From the NCBI GenBank assembly GCA_027027675.1, contig JALVKT010000184.1:1-7188 (forward strand): a DNA stretch of 7,188 nt, in the 5' to 3' direction. Position 1 is the stretch's first letter; every line of letters begins with the position of its first letter. Below the pieces are notes generated by a model. That model ran no database searches. It worked only from the letters and a program-made list of their open reading frames with translations, and was not told the origin of the DNA. A program made the translations under genes and the position numbers. The DNA comes from Thermofilaceae archaeon. Its GTDB lineage: Archaea; Thermoproteota; Thermoprotei; Thermofilales; Thermofilaceae. Positions 1 to 5,790 of the stretch are shown here, one piece after another.

Positions 1-1942
1 TCATCTCGTCGGCAGTGATGTACTGGCCGAGGAAGCCCTTGAAGGGTATGTAGGCCTCAGCCTTGGCCTCGGAGAGCATCTTCTCGAGTATCGGGAGGCT
101 CGGGCCGCCTATGTAGTTCATCCACTCGACCTTGTTCTTGTCGGCCTTGTCCGCGCTGAAGGCGAGCTGCTTCTGCGCGTCAGCCTTGATGCCTATAGCG
201 AGCATCTCTATCGGGTGGCTCGGGAAGCCGGCCGCGTAGTCAGCGATGAACTCGGCCTCGAGGTTGATGTAGTTGAGGTAGTACTCGATTATGAGCGGGT
301 GGGTGCTGACGATCTTCATTGCGACCCAGTTCTTCCTGAAGGACTGGAACGGGCCGACAGCCGCCTCGTCGTAGAGCGGGGAGTTCGGGTTGGCCCTGGC
401 GAATCCAAGTGCCCATCCGACGAGCCAGTCGGCGAGGCTGAGGGTGCTGCCGTCGTGGAACTTTATCTTGCCGAGCACGTCGCCGTAGTTGACGACTACC
501 TTAACCTTGGCCTCGGTGACGTTGGCCTCGCCAGCGGTGACCACCTTGTCCTTGACGGGGTCGTAGGCGTACCAGGCGTCGCTGGGCACCTCTACCTTGT
601 CGACGAAGTTGAGGTCTAGCCAGTCGCTACTCTTGGTTATCAGGGTGGAGTAGTTGCTGAGCACGTACACGGTGGCCTTTACAACCCTGTTGGGCACGGG
701 GAGGCCGTTGTACGGGTTGGCGAGCATGGCCGGGTCCTGGGTGGCCTGGTAGACGACGGTGTCGTAGACCCAGTCGCTGCCCGCGACGGGGTTCCACGGG
801 TCAACCAGGACCTCGCTGTTGCCCGCCTTTATGGTGCCGCCTACCTTGCCCTTGAACCTTATAGTCCTAGACCACATTGGAGTCGCGAAGCCGCCGCTGA
901 GGTCGCTAGCCACGTCTATCTCCTTCCTGAGGAGGAACGGGGCCTTCTGGTCGACGAGCCAGACCCTCACGGAGTCCTTGAGGGCGAGCTCGAAGGCCTT
1001 TGCCATGAGCTGGTTCCTCTCCTCGAAGCTGTTGAACTTCCTCTCGTAGAGCTTCTTAGCTATCTCGTAGAACTGCGGGCTCGGCTTGTAGGCCTGCCAG
1101 AGCGGCAGCGGTATGCCGAGCGGGGTGTAGAAGAATGCGAAGACGTCGGCGTCGTCCCTGCTGACAGCGGTCTGGATCCAGCCGCCGGTGTAGAGGTGCC
1201 ACTTGCCGTCTGCGGGGTTGCCGAAGAGCCAGAGCGGGCTGGCCTGCCTGCTCGTCTTGTACATGCGGTCGACGGTGAAGCCGAGCTTCTCGAGCTGGCT
1301 GGCTACGTAGTCGCCTATCTCCTTCCTCTTGTCCTCGGTCCTGATGATGAAGTGGATGACCACGGGCTTGCCCTTGTAGTACCACTTGCCGTTCTTGTAC
1401 TCGGCGCCGAGCTTGAGCATCTCCTTGAATATTATCTCCTTGCCCTTCTCGAAGTTGTACTTGTACTTGAGCTCAAGGGCCTTTATGACGTCGATGAACC
1501 TGGCGTAGTCGACGGAGGCGTGGGTGATGGGTACTATCTTGGGGGCCGCGAGGCCCTGCATTATCTCGTTTGCGATGTACTCCCTGTCTACGATGTAGTT
1601 CATGGCCTCCCTAATCTTGGGGTCGAAGAACGGGTTGAACTCGCCGTTCTTAAAGACTGGGCCTACAGGGTTGAAGGTGAGCTCGTAGTAGAGGCCGTAG
1701 GCGAACTTGTAGTTAATGTTGGGGTCTGCTTTTGCCTTCTGGAATATCTGCGGGTCGCTGACGTCTATGAAGTAGAGGTGCATGTCGCCCTTGCTGAGCA
1801 TGTCGACTGCCTTTGCCCTGTCGCTCTCGGCGAAGAAGACGACCTCGTCGACCCATGGGCCGTTGGGCTGGGCGAAGACTAGTGGCGCTACCATCGATGC
1901 CACAAATAGAGCTATGACTAGAATCGCTAGTTTGGTCTTCAT
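1..1942 (-). CDS. ABC transporter family-5 (peptide/oligosaccharide) substrate-binding protein, partial, apparently circularly permuted
   Basis: Secreted solute receptor for a Dpp/Opp-type ABC importer, probably lipid- or membrane-anchored at its unseen C-terminus. It starts at ATG 1942; 647 residues stay open to the left edge, so the end is missing. Residues 1-24 form a signal peptide (basic MKTK, hydrophobic core, VFA cleavage before Gln25). Recognisable family-5 blocks: a VDEVVFF strand and GDM at about 31-53; YYELTFN (85-91) and DPKIREAMNYIVDREYI (107-123), matching the family's N...P..D..VR.A....DR block; YNFEKGKE (162-169); GGWIQ...DDAD (253-265); helix 307-327. Only after these come DPWNPV (381-386), a VYDTVVYQATQDP stretch (392-404) and KFHDGSTLSLADW (494-506), which normally sit near the N-terminus. 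Order is therefore rotated. Codons are strongly C/G-ending (TAC, AAC, AAG), suggesting high expression. Peptide versus sugar specificity cannot be told from sequence. A leaderless transcript is likely: a TATA box lies about 30 bases upstream and no Shine-Dalgarno is seen. Confidence 0.9.
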   Translation of the reverse strand, partial: MKTKLAILVIALFVASMVAPLVFAQPNGPWVDEVVFFAESDRAKAVDMLSKGDMHLYFIDVSDPQIFQKAKADPNINYKFAYGLYYELTFNPVGPVFKNGEFNPFFDPKIREAMNYIVDREYIANEIMQGLAAPKIVPITHASVDYARFIDVIKALELKYKYNFEKGKEIIFKEMLKLGAEYKNGKWYYKGKPVVIHFIIRTEDKRKEIGDYVASQLEKLGFTVDRMYKTSRQASPLWLFGNPADGKWHLYTGGWIQTAVSRDDADVFAFFYTPLGIPLPLWQAYKPSPQFYEIAKKLYERKFNSFEERNQLMAKAFELALKDSVRVWLVDQKAPFLLRKEIDVASDLSGGFATPMWSRTIRFKGKVGGTIKAGNSEVLVDPWNPVAGSDWVYDTVVYQATQDPAMLANPYNGLPVPNRVVKATVYVLSNYSTLITKSSDWLDLNFVDKVEVPSDAWYAYDPVKDKVVTAGEANVTEAKVKVVVNYGDVLGKIKFHDGSTLSLADWLVGWALGFARANPNSPLYDEAAVGPFQSFRKNWVAMKIVSTHPLIIEYYLNYINLEAEFIADYAAGFPSHPIEMLAIGIKADAQKQLAFSADKADKNKVEWMNYIGGPSLPILEKMLSEAKAEAYIPFKGFLGQYITADEM

Positions 1943-1967
1943 ACAAGAGAATTGAGGAAAAGACTGG

Positions 1968-1983
1968 TTTATATTTATTATCG
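1968..1983 (-). promoter_or_regulatory. Archaeal BRE/TATA promoter of the binding-protein gene
   Basis: The minus strand reads AATAAATATAAACC here, with the TATA core AAATATAAA at 1976-1968 and a short purine-containing stretch (CGATAA) just upstream as possible BRE. The core centre is about 30 bases before ATG 1942, which places transcription start at roughly 1946 and leaves little or no leader. This agrees with the absence of a GGTGA-type ribosome site before the gene. Confidence 0.55.
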
Positions 1984-2071
1984 GGTGTCTAAGGGTTAAT
2001 ACGGTTTAGGCTAACGCTCCCCCCTTAAGGTGGTGTTCATGTATATAGTTGTTTGCCGACATATTTAAAGC

Positions 2072-2085
2072 AGAAACTTTTTAAT
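2072..2085 (+). promoter_or_regulatory. Archaeal BRE/TATA promoter of the 2112-3497 gene
   Basis: AGAAAC (2072-2077, BRE-like) followed directly by TTTTTAAT (2078-2085, TATA-like) is a good archaeal promoter. Its centre is about 30 bases before ATG 2112, so transcription would start around 2107-2109 and the mRNA would be essentially leaderless. A second A/T stretch, ATATTTAAAG at 2061-2070, is less well placed. With the minus-strand box near 1972 this makes the 169-base gap a divergent promoter region. Confidence 0.55.
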
Positions 2086-2111
2086 TAGAATGCCGCGGAA
2101 CCCTAACTAGT

Positions 2112-3497
2112 ATGAAGAGTATAGTCATCGTTATACTTGTCACATTGGCGCTCTCCCTAGCCTCACAGGCCGCAGCGGCCCAGCCGGGCAACCTCCACGT
2201 TGTCGACGCGAAAACCCTTGGGGACGCGGTCGTGTTTGCAGGCTACATTTCCCGCGGCTACCTCGAAGTACCCGTTGCCGGCTACGTCAGGGGCGGGGAA
2301 GGCGTGATGTACATTGTCGGCCCCTTCGGCGCCATGGCCCGGGTAGAGGTAATCAACTCCTCCACCGCGGTGGCCGTCGGCTCGCTATACGCCGGCGGCG
2401 GCATGGCTGCGGCGCTAGTATTCATCAGGCCGGGCAGCGGGGCCCAGGGCTTCGCCGTGACCGTTAGGGGCGGCGAGCTTTACGGTGCAGATGTGATCCC
2501 GGAGGGTTCGGGGCTGGTCTTTGCCGGCACGTTTGTAAACTACTCGAGGGGGGCGAACGTTTCCCGCTCCATAGGTGAGAGCGACTGCTTGGTGGCTCGC
2601 CTAGCAGGTGCTGGGGGGCGTGGAGTGGTTGTTGGCAGCATGGAGTATGACGACTACCCCATAGTCCTGATTAGGAGCGGTGGCGGCTACGCGCTTGTAG
2701 GCGAGACGTGGAGCCATAAGGTGGCGCAGGGCGCGGTGTTCGTTGCCAGGTTGAGCGGTAGGCTGGAGCTCGTGGACAGCTATGCATACGACACGTCGGG
2801 CGAGGACAGCGTCTCCGACGCCGAGTACTATGGCGGCGGCTTCGTGGTGGCAGGCTCCACGGGGACGGAGAAGCGTGACCAGGCGTTTATAGTGTTGGAG
2901 GGGGCTGGCGGCACGCGTTTCTTCGAGTCGAGGTTTGAGGGGAACGGGTATGCGGATAGGCTGTCAGGATACCTGGTGTCCGGCACCGGCGAGGTGGGTG
3001 AGAAGAAGGTTGAGCACGCGTACCTCTACAGTATAGGGAAGAGCTTGACGTTCTACAGGGCGAATGGCGTGAGGATTACGCCTCTCTCAGCGGGCGGCGA
3101 GCCCCTGTTCCTGCTTGGCGACAACATAATTGTCCGCGGCGACAGGGCCTACTGCCTGGCCGGCGGGTGCAAGTCTGCCATAAAACTGGAGGTTCTCGAC
3201 GCTTCAAGGCTTATGGACAGGTACTTCTACTCCACCGTGGATGTCAGGAAGATTAGCGGCGTGTTTGTAAGCAAGGGCCTTGTGGACGTCCACCTTGTCC
3301 CGCTCCCGCTCTCGGAGAAGAGGCTCAACGTGTCCACCGTGAGTGTGGAGTATGTGCGCGGCGTCTATGTGGAAAAGGTTGACTGGTCGTACAGGGTATA
3401 CAAGTTCATAAATGACAACTTGGCCGCGCTTGTGCTCGTCGTTCCCCTGGGGGTCGCGGCGCTGCTCGCATGGATCGCTGCTAGGCGGAAGCGTTAA
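2112..3497 (+). CDS. Exported, C-terminally membrane-anchored protein with beta-propeller-like repeats, function unknown
   Basis: A 461-residue predicted surface protein. Residues 1-23 are a signal peptide (hydrophobic core to about 17, then AAAA, likely cleavage before Gln24). Residues 437-456 are a hydrophobic helix followed by RRKR, giving a C-terminal anchor with a short basic cytoplasmic tail and an extracytoplasmic body. The body is Gly/Val/Tyr-rich with recurring short strand units: VVFAGYI (40-46), GLVFAGTF (134-141), GGYALVGET (191-199), GGFVVAGST (242-250), several followed by an (A)xxVxRL/FIVLE strand. This resembles the 'gGyvvaG...fvvkl' repeats of secreted propellers. Cys348 and Cys353 (CLAGGC) could pair. 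N-glycosylation sequons occur at Asn82, 143, 149 and 406. The start is ATG 2112, set by the promoter spacing and the signal peptide. It is divergent from the binding-protein gene; a helper role in substrate capture is possible but unsupported. Its stop codon interlocks with that of the next gene. Confidence 0.85.
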   Translation: MKSIVIVILVTLALSLASQAAAAQPGNLHVVDAKTLGDAVVFAGYISRGYLEVPVAGYVRGGEGVMYIVGPFGAMARVEVINSSTAVAVGSLYAGGGMAAALVFIRPGSGAQGFAVTVRGGELYGADVIPEGSGLVFAGTFVNYSRGANVSRSIGESDCLVARLAGAGGRGVVVGSMEYDDYPIVLIRSGGGYALVGETWSHKVAQGAVFVARLSGRLELVDSYAYDTSGEDSVSDAEYYGGGFVVAGSTGTEKRDQAFIVLEGAGGTRFFESRFEGNGYADRLSGYLVSGTGEVGEKKVEHAYLYSIGKSLTFYRANGVRITPLSAGGEPLFLLGDNIIVRGDRAYCLAGGCKSAIKLEVLDASRLMDRYFYSTVDVRKISGVFVSKGLVDVHLVPLPLSEKRLNVSTVSVEYVRGVYVEKVDWSYRVYKFINDNLAALVLVVPLGVAALLAWIAARRKR

Positions 3498-4054
3498 GCC
3501 TTGTTAGCGATTATTTCCTCCACCACATCCCTCAAGCCTAGGAGCGCGGAAAGCCTTGTAACCTCGGAGTGGCTGGACTCCATTATCTCCTCGACCCCGG
3601 GGTAGCCGGCCGCGAGGTAGCGGCGCGCCTGCAGGTACGTGGAGAGGTTGTCGGCCAGCTTCGCGACCCTGGCTTCAGGCGTGAGGCCGTCCATCCACTC
3701 CCTGTATAGCTCCTCGGCGCCGTAGAGGCATGACTCCTTGAGCGCCCTTACTTCGAGGAGGCGGCGGGCCGCTGGGCCGAGCCTCTCGCTCGTATACTTT
3801 GGGAGGTCGCCGGTGAGGCCTTCGAGAATGTCGTGGAACACGGCTAGCGTGGCGGCCCGCTCCGGGCTTACCTCCTGCCCCCTGGCCTTGAGCTCGGAGG
3901 CGAGGATGTATGCGAGGACCGCTGCTTCCCAGCTGTGCTGGGCCACGGTCTCGCCGATGGCGTGGGGCACGCCGCGCGTCATCCAGCCGGTTCGGACGAG
4001 CTCCTTGCAGGCTGTGAGTAGCTCGTAGAGTCCGACCCTGTTATTGCACTCCAA
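3494..4054 (-). CDS. HD-domain phosphohydrolase, YfbR-like 5'-deoxynucleotidase family
   Basis: A cytoplasmic metal-dependent phosphohydrolase of about 186 residues, a normal length for the family. The HD signature is complete: His40 (VAQHSW), His74-Asp75 (FHDILE, with Glu78) and Asp135 (KLADN). The block HDILEGLTGDLPKY and the later ADNLSTYLQARRYLAAG closely follow the layout of E. coli YfbR (HD..E.LTGDLP and AD.L.AYL....LAAG), and Arg22/Trp24 in RTGW match the family's N-terminal substrate region. YfbR removes phosphate from deoxynucleoside 5'-monophosphates; whether this archaeal relative prefers the same substrates is inference. No ATG fits: TTG 4054 is chosen because it precedes the domain directly, has AAGGGG at 4067-4062 upstream, and avoids overlap with the divergent gene at 4139. 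The frame stays open to 4306, but that extension is antisense to that gene and looks non-coding. No obvious functional link to the transporter. Confidence 0.85.
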   Translation of the reverse strand: MECNNRVGLYELLTACKELVRTGWMTRGVPHAIGETVAQHSWEAAVLAYILASELKARGQEVSPERAATLAVFHDILEGLTGDLPKYTSERLGPAARRLLEVRALKESCLYGAEELYREWMDGLTPEARVAKLADNLSTYLQARRYLAAGYPGVEEIMESSHSEVTRLSALLGLRDVVEEIIANKA

Positions 4055-4078
4055 AGTGTAGCCCCTTGAAATAATGGA

Positions 4079-4100
4079 TGTTAAAATGAATAAGTGTTCC
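4079..4100 (-). promoter_or_regulatory. Possible promoter of the HD-domain gene
   Basis: On the minus strand GGAACA followed by CTTATTCA (4100-4087) and then TTTTAACA (4086-4079) gives two overlapping TATA-like candidates. The inner one would start transcription at about 4057, almost at TTG 4054; the outer one would leave a leader of about 10 bases containing AAGGGG. Neither matches the archaeal consensus well, so the exact box is uncertain. Confidence 0.35.
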
Positions 4101-4111
4101 GGGGCGGCTTG

Positions 4112-4119
4112 TTTATACC
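4112..4119 (+). promoter_or_regulatory. TATA box of the 4139-4822 gene
   Basis: TTTATACC is centred about 24 bases before GTG 4139, so transcription would begin at or next to that codon. The spacing supports a leaderless mRNA. The upstream bases (GGCGGCTTG) are a poor BRE. The opposite strand of the same site reads GGTATAAAC and could in principle serve the HD-domain gene with a leader of about 35 bases. Confidence 0.45.
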
Positions 4120-4138
4120 TATTGCCGGCCACTAAGAT

Positions 4139-4822
4139 GTGGACATGTACGTGAGGGTTGTGGGCAGGCTTTACGGGGACAGGGGGCGTGTCGAGAAGTG
4201 GCTCGGCAAGCATGAGGCGTCGCTGGCTTTGATGCCGTTCAGGGTTGTAGAGTTTGTGAGCGGGGGCGAGCGTTACAGGGCGCTCTTCGACGAGGCGGCG
4301 TTCCATGTGAGCGACGATGAGAGCCTCGTGTTTACCGTGAGGAATGACCTGTTGAAGCGGGGCTTCTCGGAGGTTGAGGTGTGGGGGGGCAAGGTTGTTG
4401 GGGGCGTCGAGAAGGGTAATAGGGAACTGTTAGAGCTGTACCTGGGGCTTGTGGCTAGGCTTAGGGGGGAGCTTGAGGAGGTTTATGGGGCGAAGCTGCA
4501 GCATGCAAGGGGGACTGCGAAGAGTATTGTGTCGCAGATGTTCCTGGGCGGTCGGCGCGTGGACCCCGAGGTGGAGCGTGCCGCTGCTAGGGCTACGGCG
4601 TTGGAGTTTATACTCAAGATATTTGTTGAGGAGCTGGGGCTGGGCCGGGAGCCGGAGGAGGTGTCGGGGGCGCTGGAGAGGGTTTACGTGCCGGTGGCCG
4701 TGGAGCCTGGGCCCGTGTTTTACGAGCTTGTGGATAAGCCTAGGCGGAGCAAAATTTTCAACATACTCTATGGAAGGGATGAGGGCTATAGGAGGTGGAT
4801 TAGGGAAAAACTGGGGTTCTAG
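4139..4822 (+). CDS. Hypothetical protein of 227 residues, unrecognised
   Basis: I do not recognise this protein. There is no signal peptide or membrane helix, so it is probably cytoplasmic. Residues 1-90 look alpha/beta, with strands near 4-11 (YVRVVGRL), 34-40 (FRVVEFV), 62-68 (SLVFTVR) and 78-88 (EVEVWGGKVVG). Residues 94-136 are a long charged helix (ELLELYLGLVARLRGELEEVY), 142-168 another helix, and the C-terminus is basic (PRRSK at 201-205, then YGRDEGYRRWIREKLGF). Charged residues are abundant, as in thermophile proteins. GTG 4139 fits the TATA spacing; ATG 4145 is the alternative and removes only two residues. Codons use more GGG, GTT and TTG than the transporter genes. It is divergent from the HD-domain gene and its TAG interlocks with the dppF stop. 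The reading frame is coherent and fills the gap between genes exactly, which supports a real gene. Confidence 0.75.
   Translation: MDMYVRVVGRLYGDRGRVEKWLGKHEASLALMPFRVVEFVSGGERYRALFDEAAFHVSDDESLVFTVRNDLLKRGFSEVEVWGGKVVGGVEKGNRELLELYLGLVARLRGELEEVYGAKLQHARGTAKSIVSQMFLGGRRVDPEVERAAARATALEFILKIFVEELGLGREPEEVSGALERVYVPVAVEPGPVFYELVDKPRRSKIFNILYGRDEGYRRWIREKLGF
4806..4810 (-). terminator. Possible U-tract terminator after dppF
   Basis: The transcript leaving dppF on the minus strand meets a run of five T nine bases after its stop codon, inside the 3' end of the convergent gene. Archaeal RNA polymerase can terminate at short U tracts. The tract is short and no supporting hairpin was seen, so this is tentative. 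Confidence 0.25.
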
Positions 4823-5790
4823 GCGTAGAGGTGGCAGGCCACCCAGTGGCCCTTCTCCACCTCTACCAGCTGGGGCTCTTCCTTGTCGCAGACGTCCATG
4901 CGCTTGAAGCACCTTGGGGCGAAGCGGCAGCCGGGCGGCGGGTTTATGGGCGAGGGGACTTCGCCCTTCAGTATTATCCTGGTCTTCATCCTCTTAGCCT
5001 CGACGTCCGGCTCGGGGATGGCGCTTAGGAGTGCCTGCGTGTAGGGGTGAAGCGGCTTCTCGAAGAGCTCCTGGGAGTCCGCGAGCTCCACTATCTTGCC
5101 GAGGTACATGACTGCTATGCGGTCGCTCATGTACTTGACGGTGGCTATGTCGTGGCTTATGTAGAGGTATGTTAGGCCCATGCTGCGCTGCAGATCCTTG
5201 AGCATGTTGAGTATCTGTGCCTGGACTGAGACGTCTAGGGCGCTTGTGGGCTCGTCTAGGACTATGAACTCTGGCTGGAGGGCTAGGGCCCTCGCTATTG
5301 CTATGCGCTGCCTCTGGCCTCCGCTGAACTCGTGGGGGTAGCGGTAGAGGTGTTCCCTCTTTAGGCCCACTTTTTCGAGTAGTGATACGACGTACTCCTC
5401 GGGGTCTTCTATGTGGAAGTGCCTCTTGTGGACGAGCAGTGGCTCGTAGATTATGTCGAACACCATCATGCGGGGGTCGAGGGAGGAGTAGGGGTCCTGG
5501 AACACTATCTGCGCGCGCCTCCTGAACTCGAGGAGCTCCTTCCCCTTTAGCTTGAAAACGTCCTTGCCGTCGAAGAGCACTGTCCCCGAGGTCGGCTTTA
5601 TGAGTGCGAGTATGAGGCGGCCGAGCGTGGTTTTCCCGCAGCCGGACTCGCCGACGAGGCCGAGCGTCTCGCCCCTCATTATCTGAAGGTTTACCCCGTC
5701 GACCGCGTGGACGTGGCCCAGTGTCCTGAATAGCTTCCTCACCGGGAAGAGCTTCCTTAGGTCGCGTGTCTCGACGAGGGGCTTACTCAT
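4819..5790 (-). CDS. dppF: Dipeptide/oligopeptide ABC transporter ATP-binding protein (DppF/OppF type)
   Basis: The second of two paired cytoplasmic ATPases that power the importer. The ABC elements are complete (numbering from ATG 5790, 323 residues): Walker A GESGCGKTT at 47-55, Q-loop VFQDP with Gln98, signature FSGGQRQR at 155-162, Walker B FIVLDEP at 175-181, and H-loop His223 (ISHD). After about residue 260 comes the oligopeptide-type C-terminal domain, PPPGCRFAPRC...C...GHWVACHLY, with cysteines 288, 294, 301 and 319. N-terminal RKLFPVRKLF and HAVDGV are typical of the F subunit. The start is taken as ATG 5790 because a seven-base Shine-Dalgarno AGGTGAT lies four bases upstream; GTG 5799 and ATG 5796 are in frame but fall within that site. 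It overlaps the end of dppD by eight bases (ATGAGTAA), implying coupled translation. Peptide specificity is a family inference; some relatives carry sugars. Confidence 0.93.
   Translation of the reverse strand: MSKPLVETRDLRKLFPVRKLFRTLGHVHAVDGVNLQIMRGETLGLVGESGCGKTTLGRLILALIKPTSGTVLFDGKDVFKLKGKELLEFRRRAQIVFQDPYSSLDPRMMVFDIIYEPLLVHKRHFHIEDPEEYVVSLLEKVGLKREHLYRYPHEFSGGQRQRIAIARALALQPEFIVLDEPTSALDVSVQAQILNMLKDLQRSMGLTYLYISHDIATVKYMSDRIAVMYLGKIVELADSQELFEKPLHPYTQALLSAIPEPDVEAKRMKTRIILKGEVPSPINPPPGCRFAPRCFKRMDVCDKEEPQLVEVEKGHWVACHLYA
4829..4852. repeat. Direct repeat copy 1 (24 bases) with internal perfect hairpin
   Basis: Identical to 5823-5846. It encodes the GHWVACHLY-type ending of DppF on the minus strand. 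Positions 4837-4851 form a perfect inverted repeat, GGCCAC-CCA-GTGGCC, which is the codon run for Gly-His-Trp-Val-Ala. The repeat is probably a product of ATPase paralogy plus codon choice rather than a mobile element. Confidence 0.8.

Noticed and set aside
215..1882. Long open frames on the plus strand (215-619, 819-1049, 1196-1882) and in other minus frames (1056-1385, 1713-1946)
   Set aside because: They are shadows of the GC-rich binding-protein gene; their translations are repetitive Val/Leu/Gly/Glu or Arg/Pro/Gln mixtures without domains.
2027..2068. Nine-codon ORF (ATG 2039 to TAA 2068) preceded by AAGGTGGTG
   Set aside because: It has a good ribosome-site-like sequence, but it is very short, lies over the promoter area of the 2112 gene and encodes nothing recognisable. 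A leader peptide cannot be excluded but is unsupported.
3738..4028. Plus-strand open frame opposite the HD-domain gene
   Set aside because: It is antisense to a gene with all catalytic residues; the translation is Ser/Arg/Ala-rich low complexity.
4055..4306. Upstream extension of the HD-domain gene frame to an ATG-type start at 4306
   Set aside because: The extra 84 codons run antisense through the promoter and 5' part of the 4139 gene, give a Pro/His-rich sequence unlike the family, and make the protein much longer than YfbR-type enzymes.
4430..4912. Overlapping open frames on both strands at 4430-4912 and 4449-4907
   Set aside because: They lie across the 4139-4822 gene and the end of dppF in other frames; their low-complexity Arg/Pro/Leu/Ser/Trp-rich translations indicate non-coding shadows.
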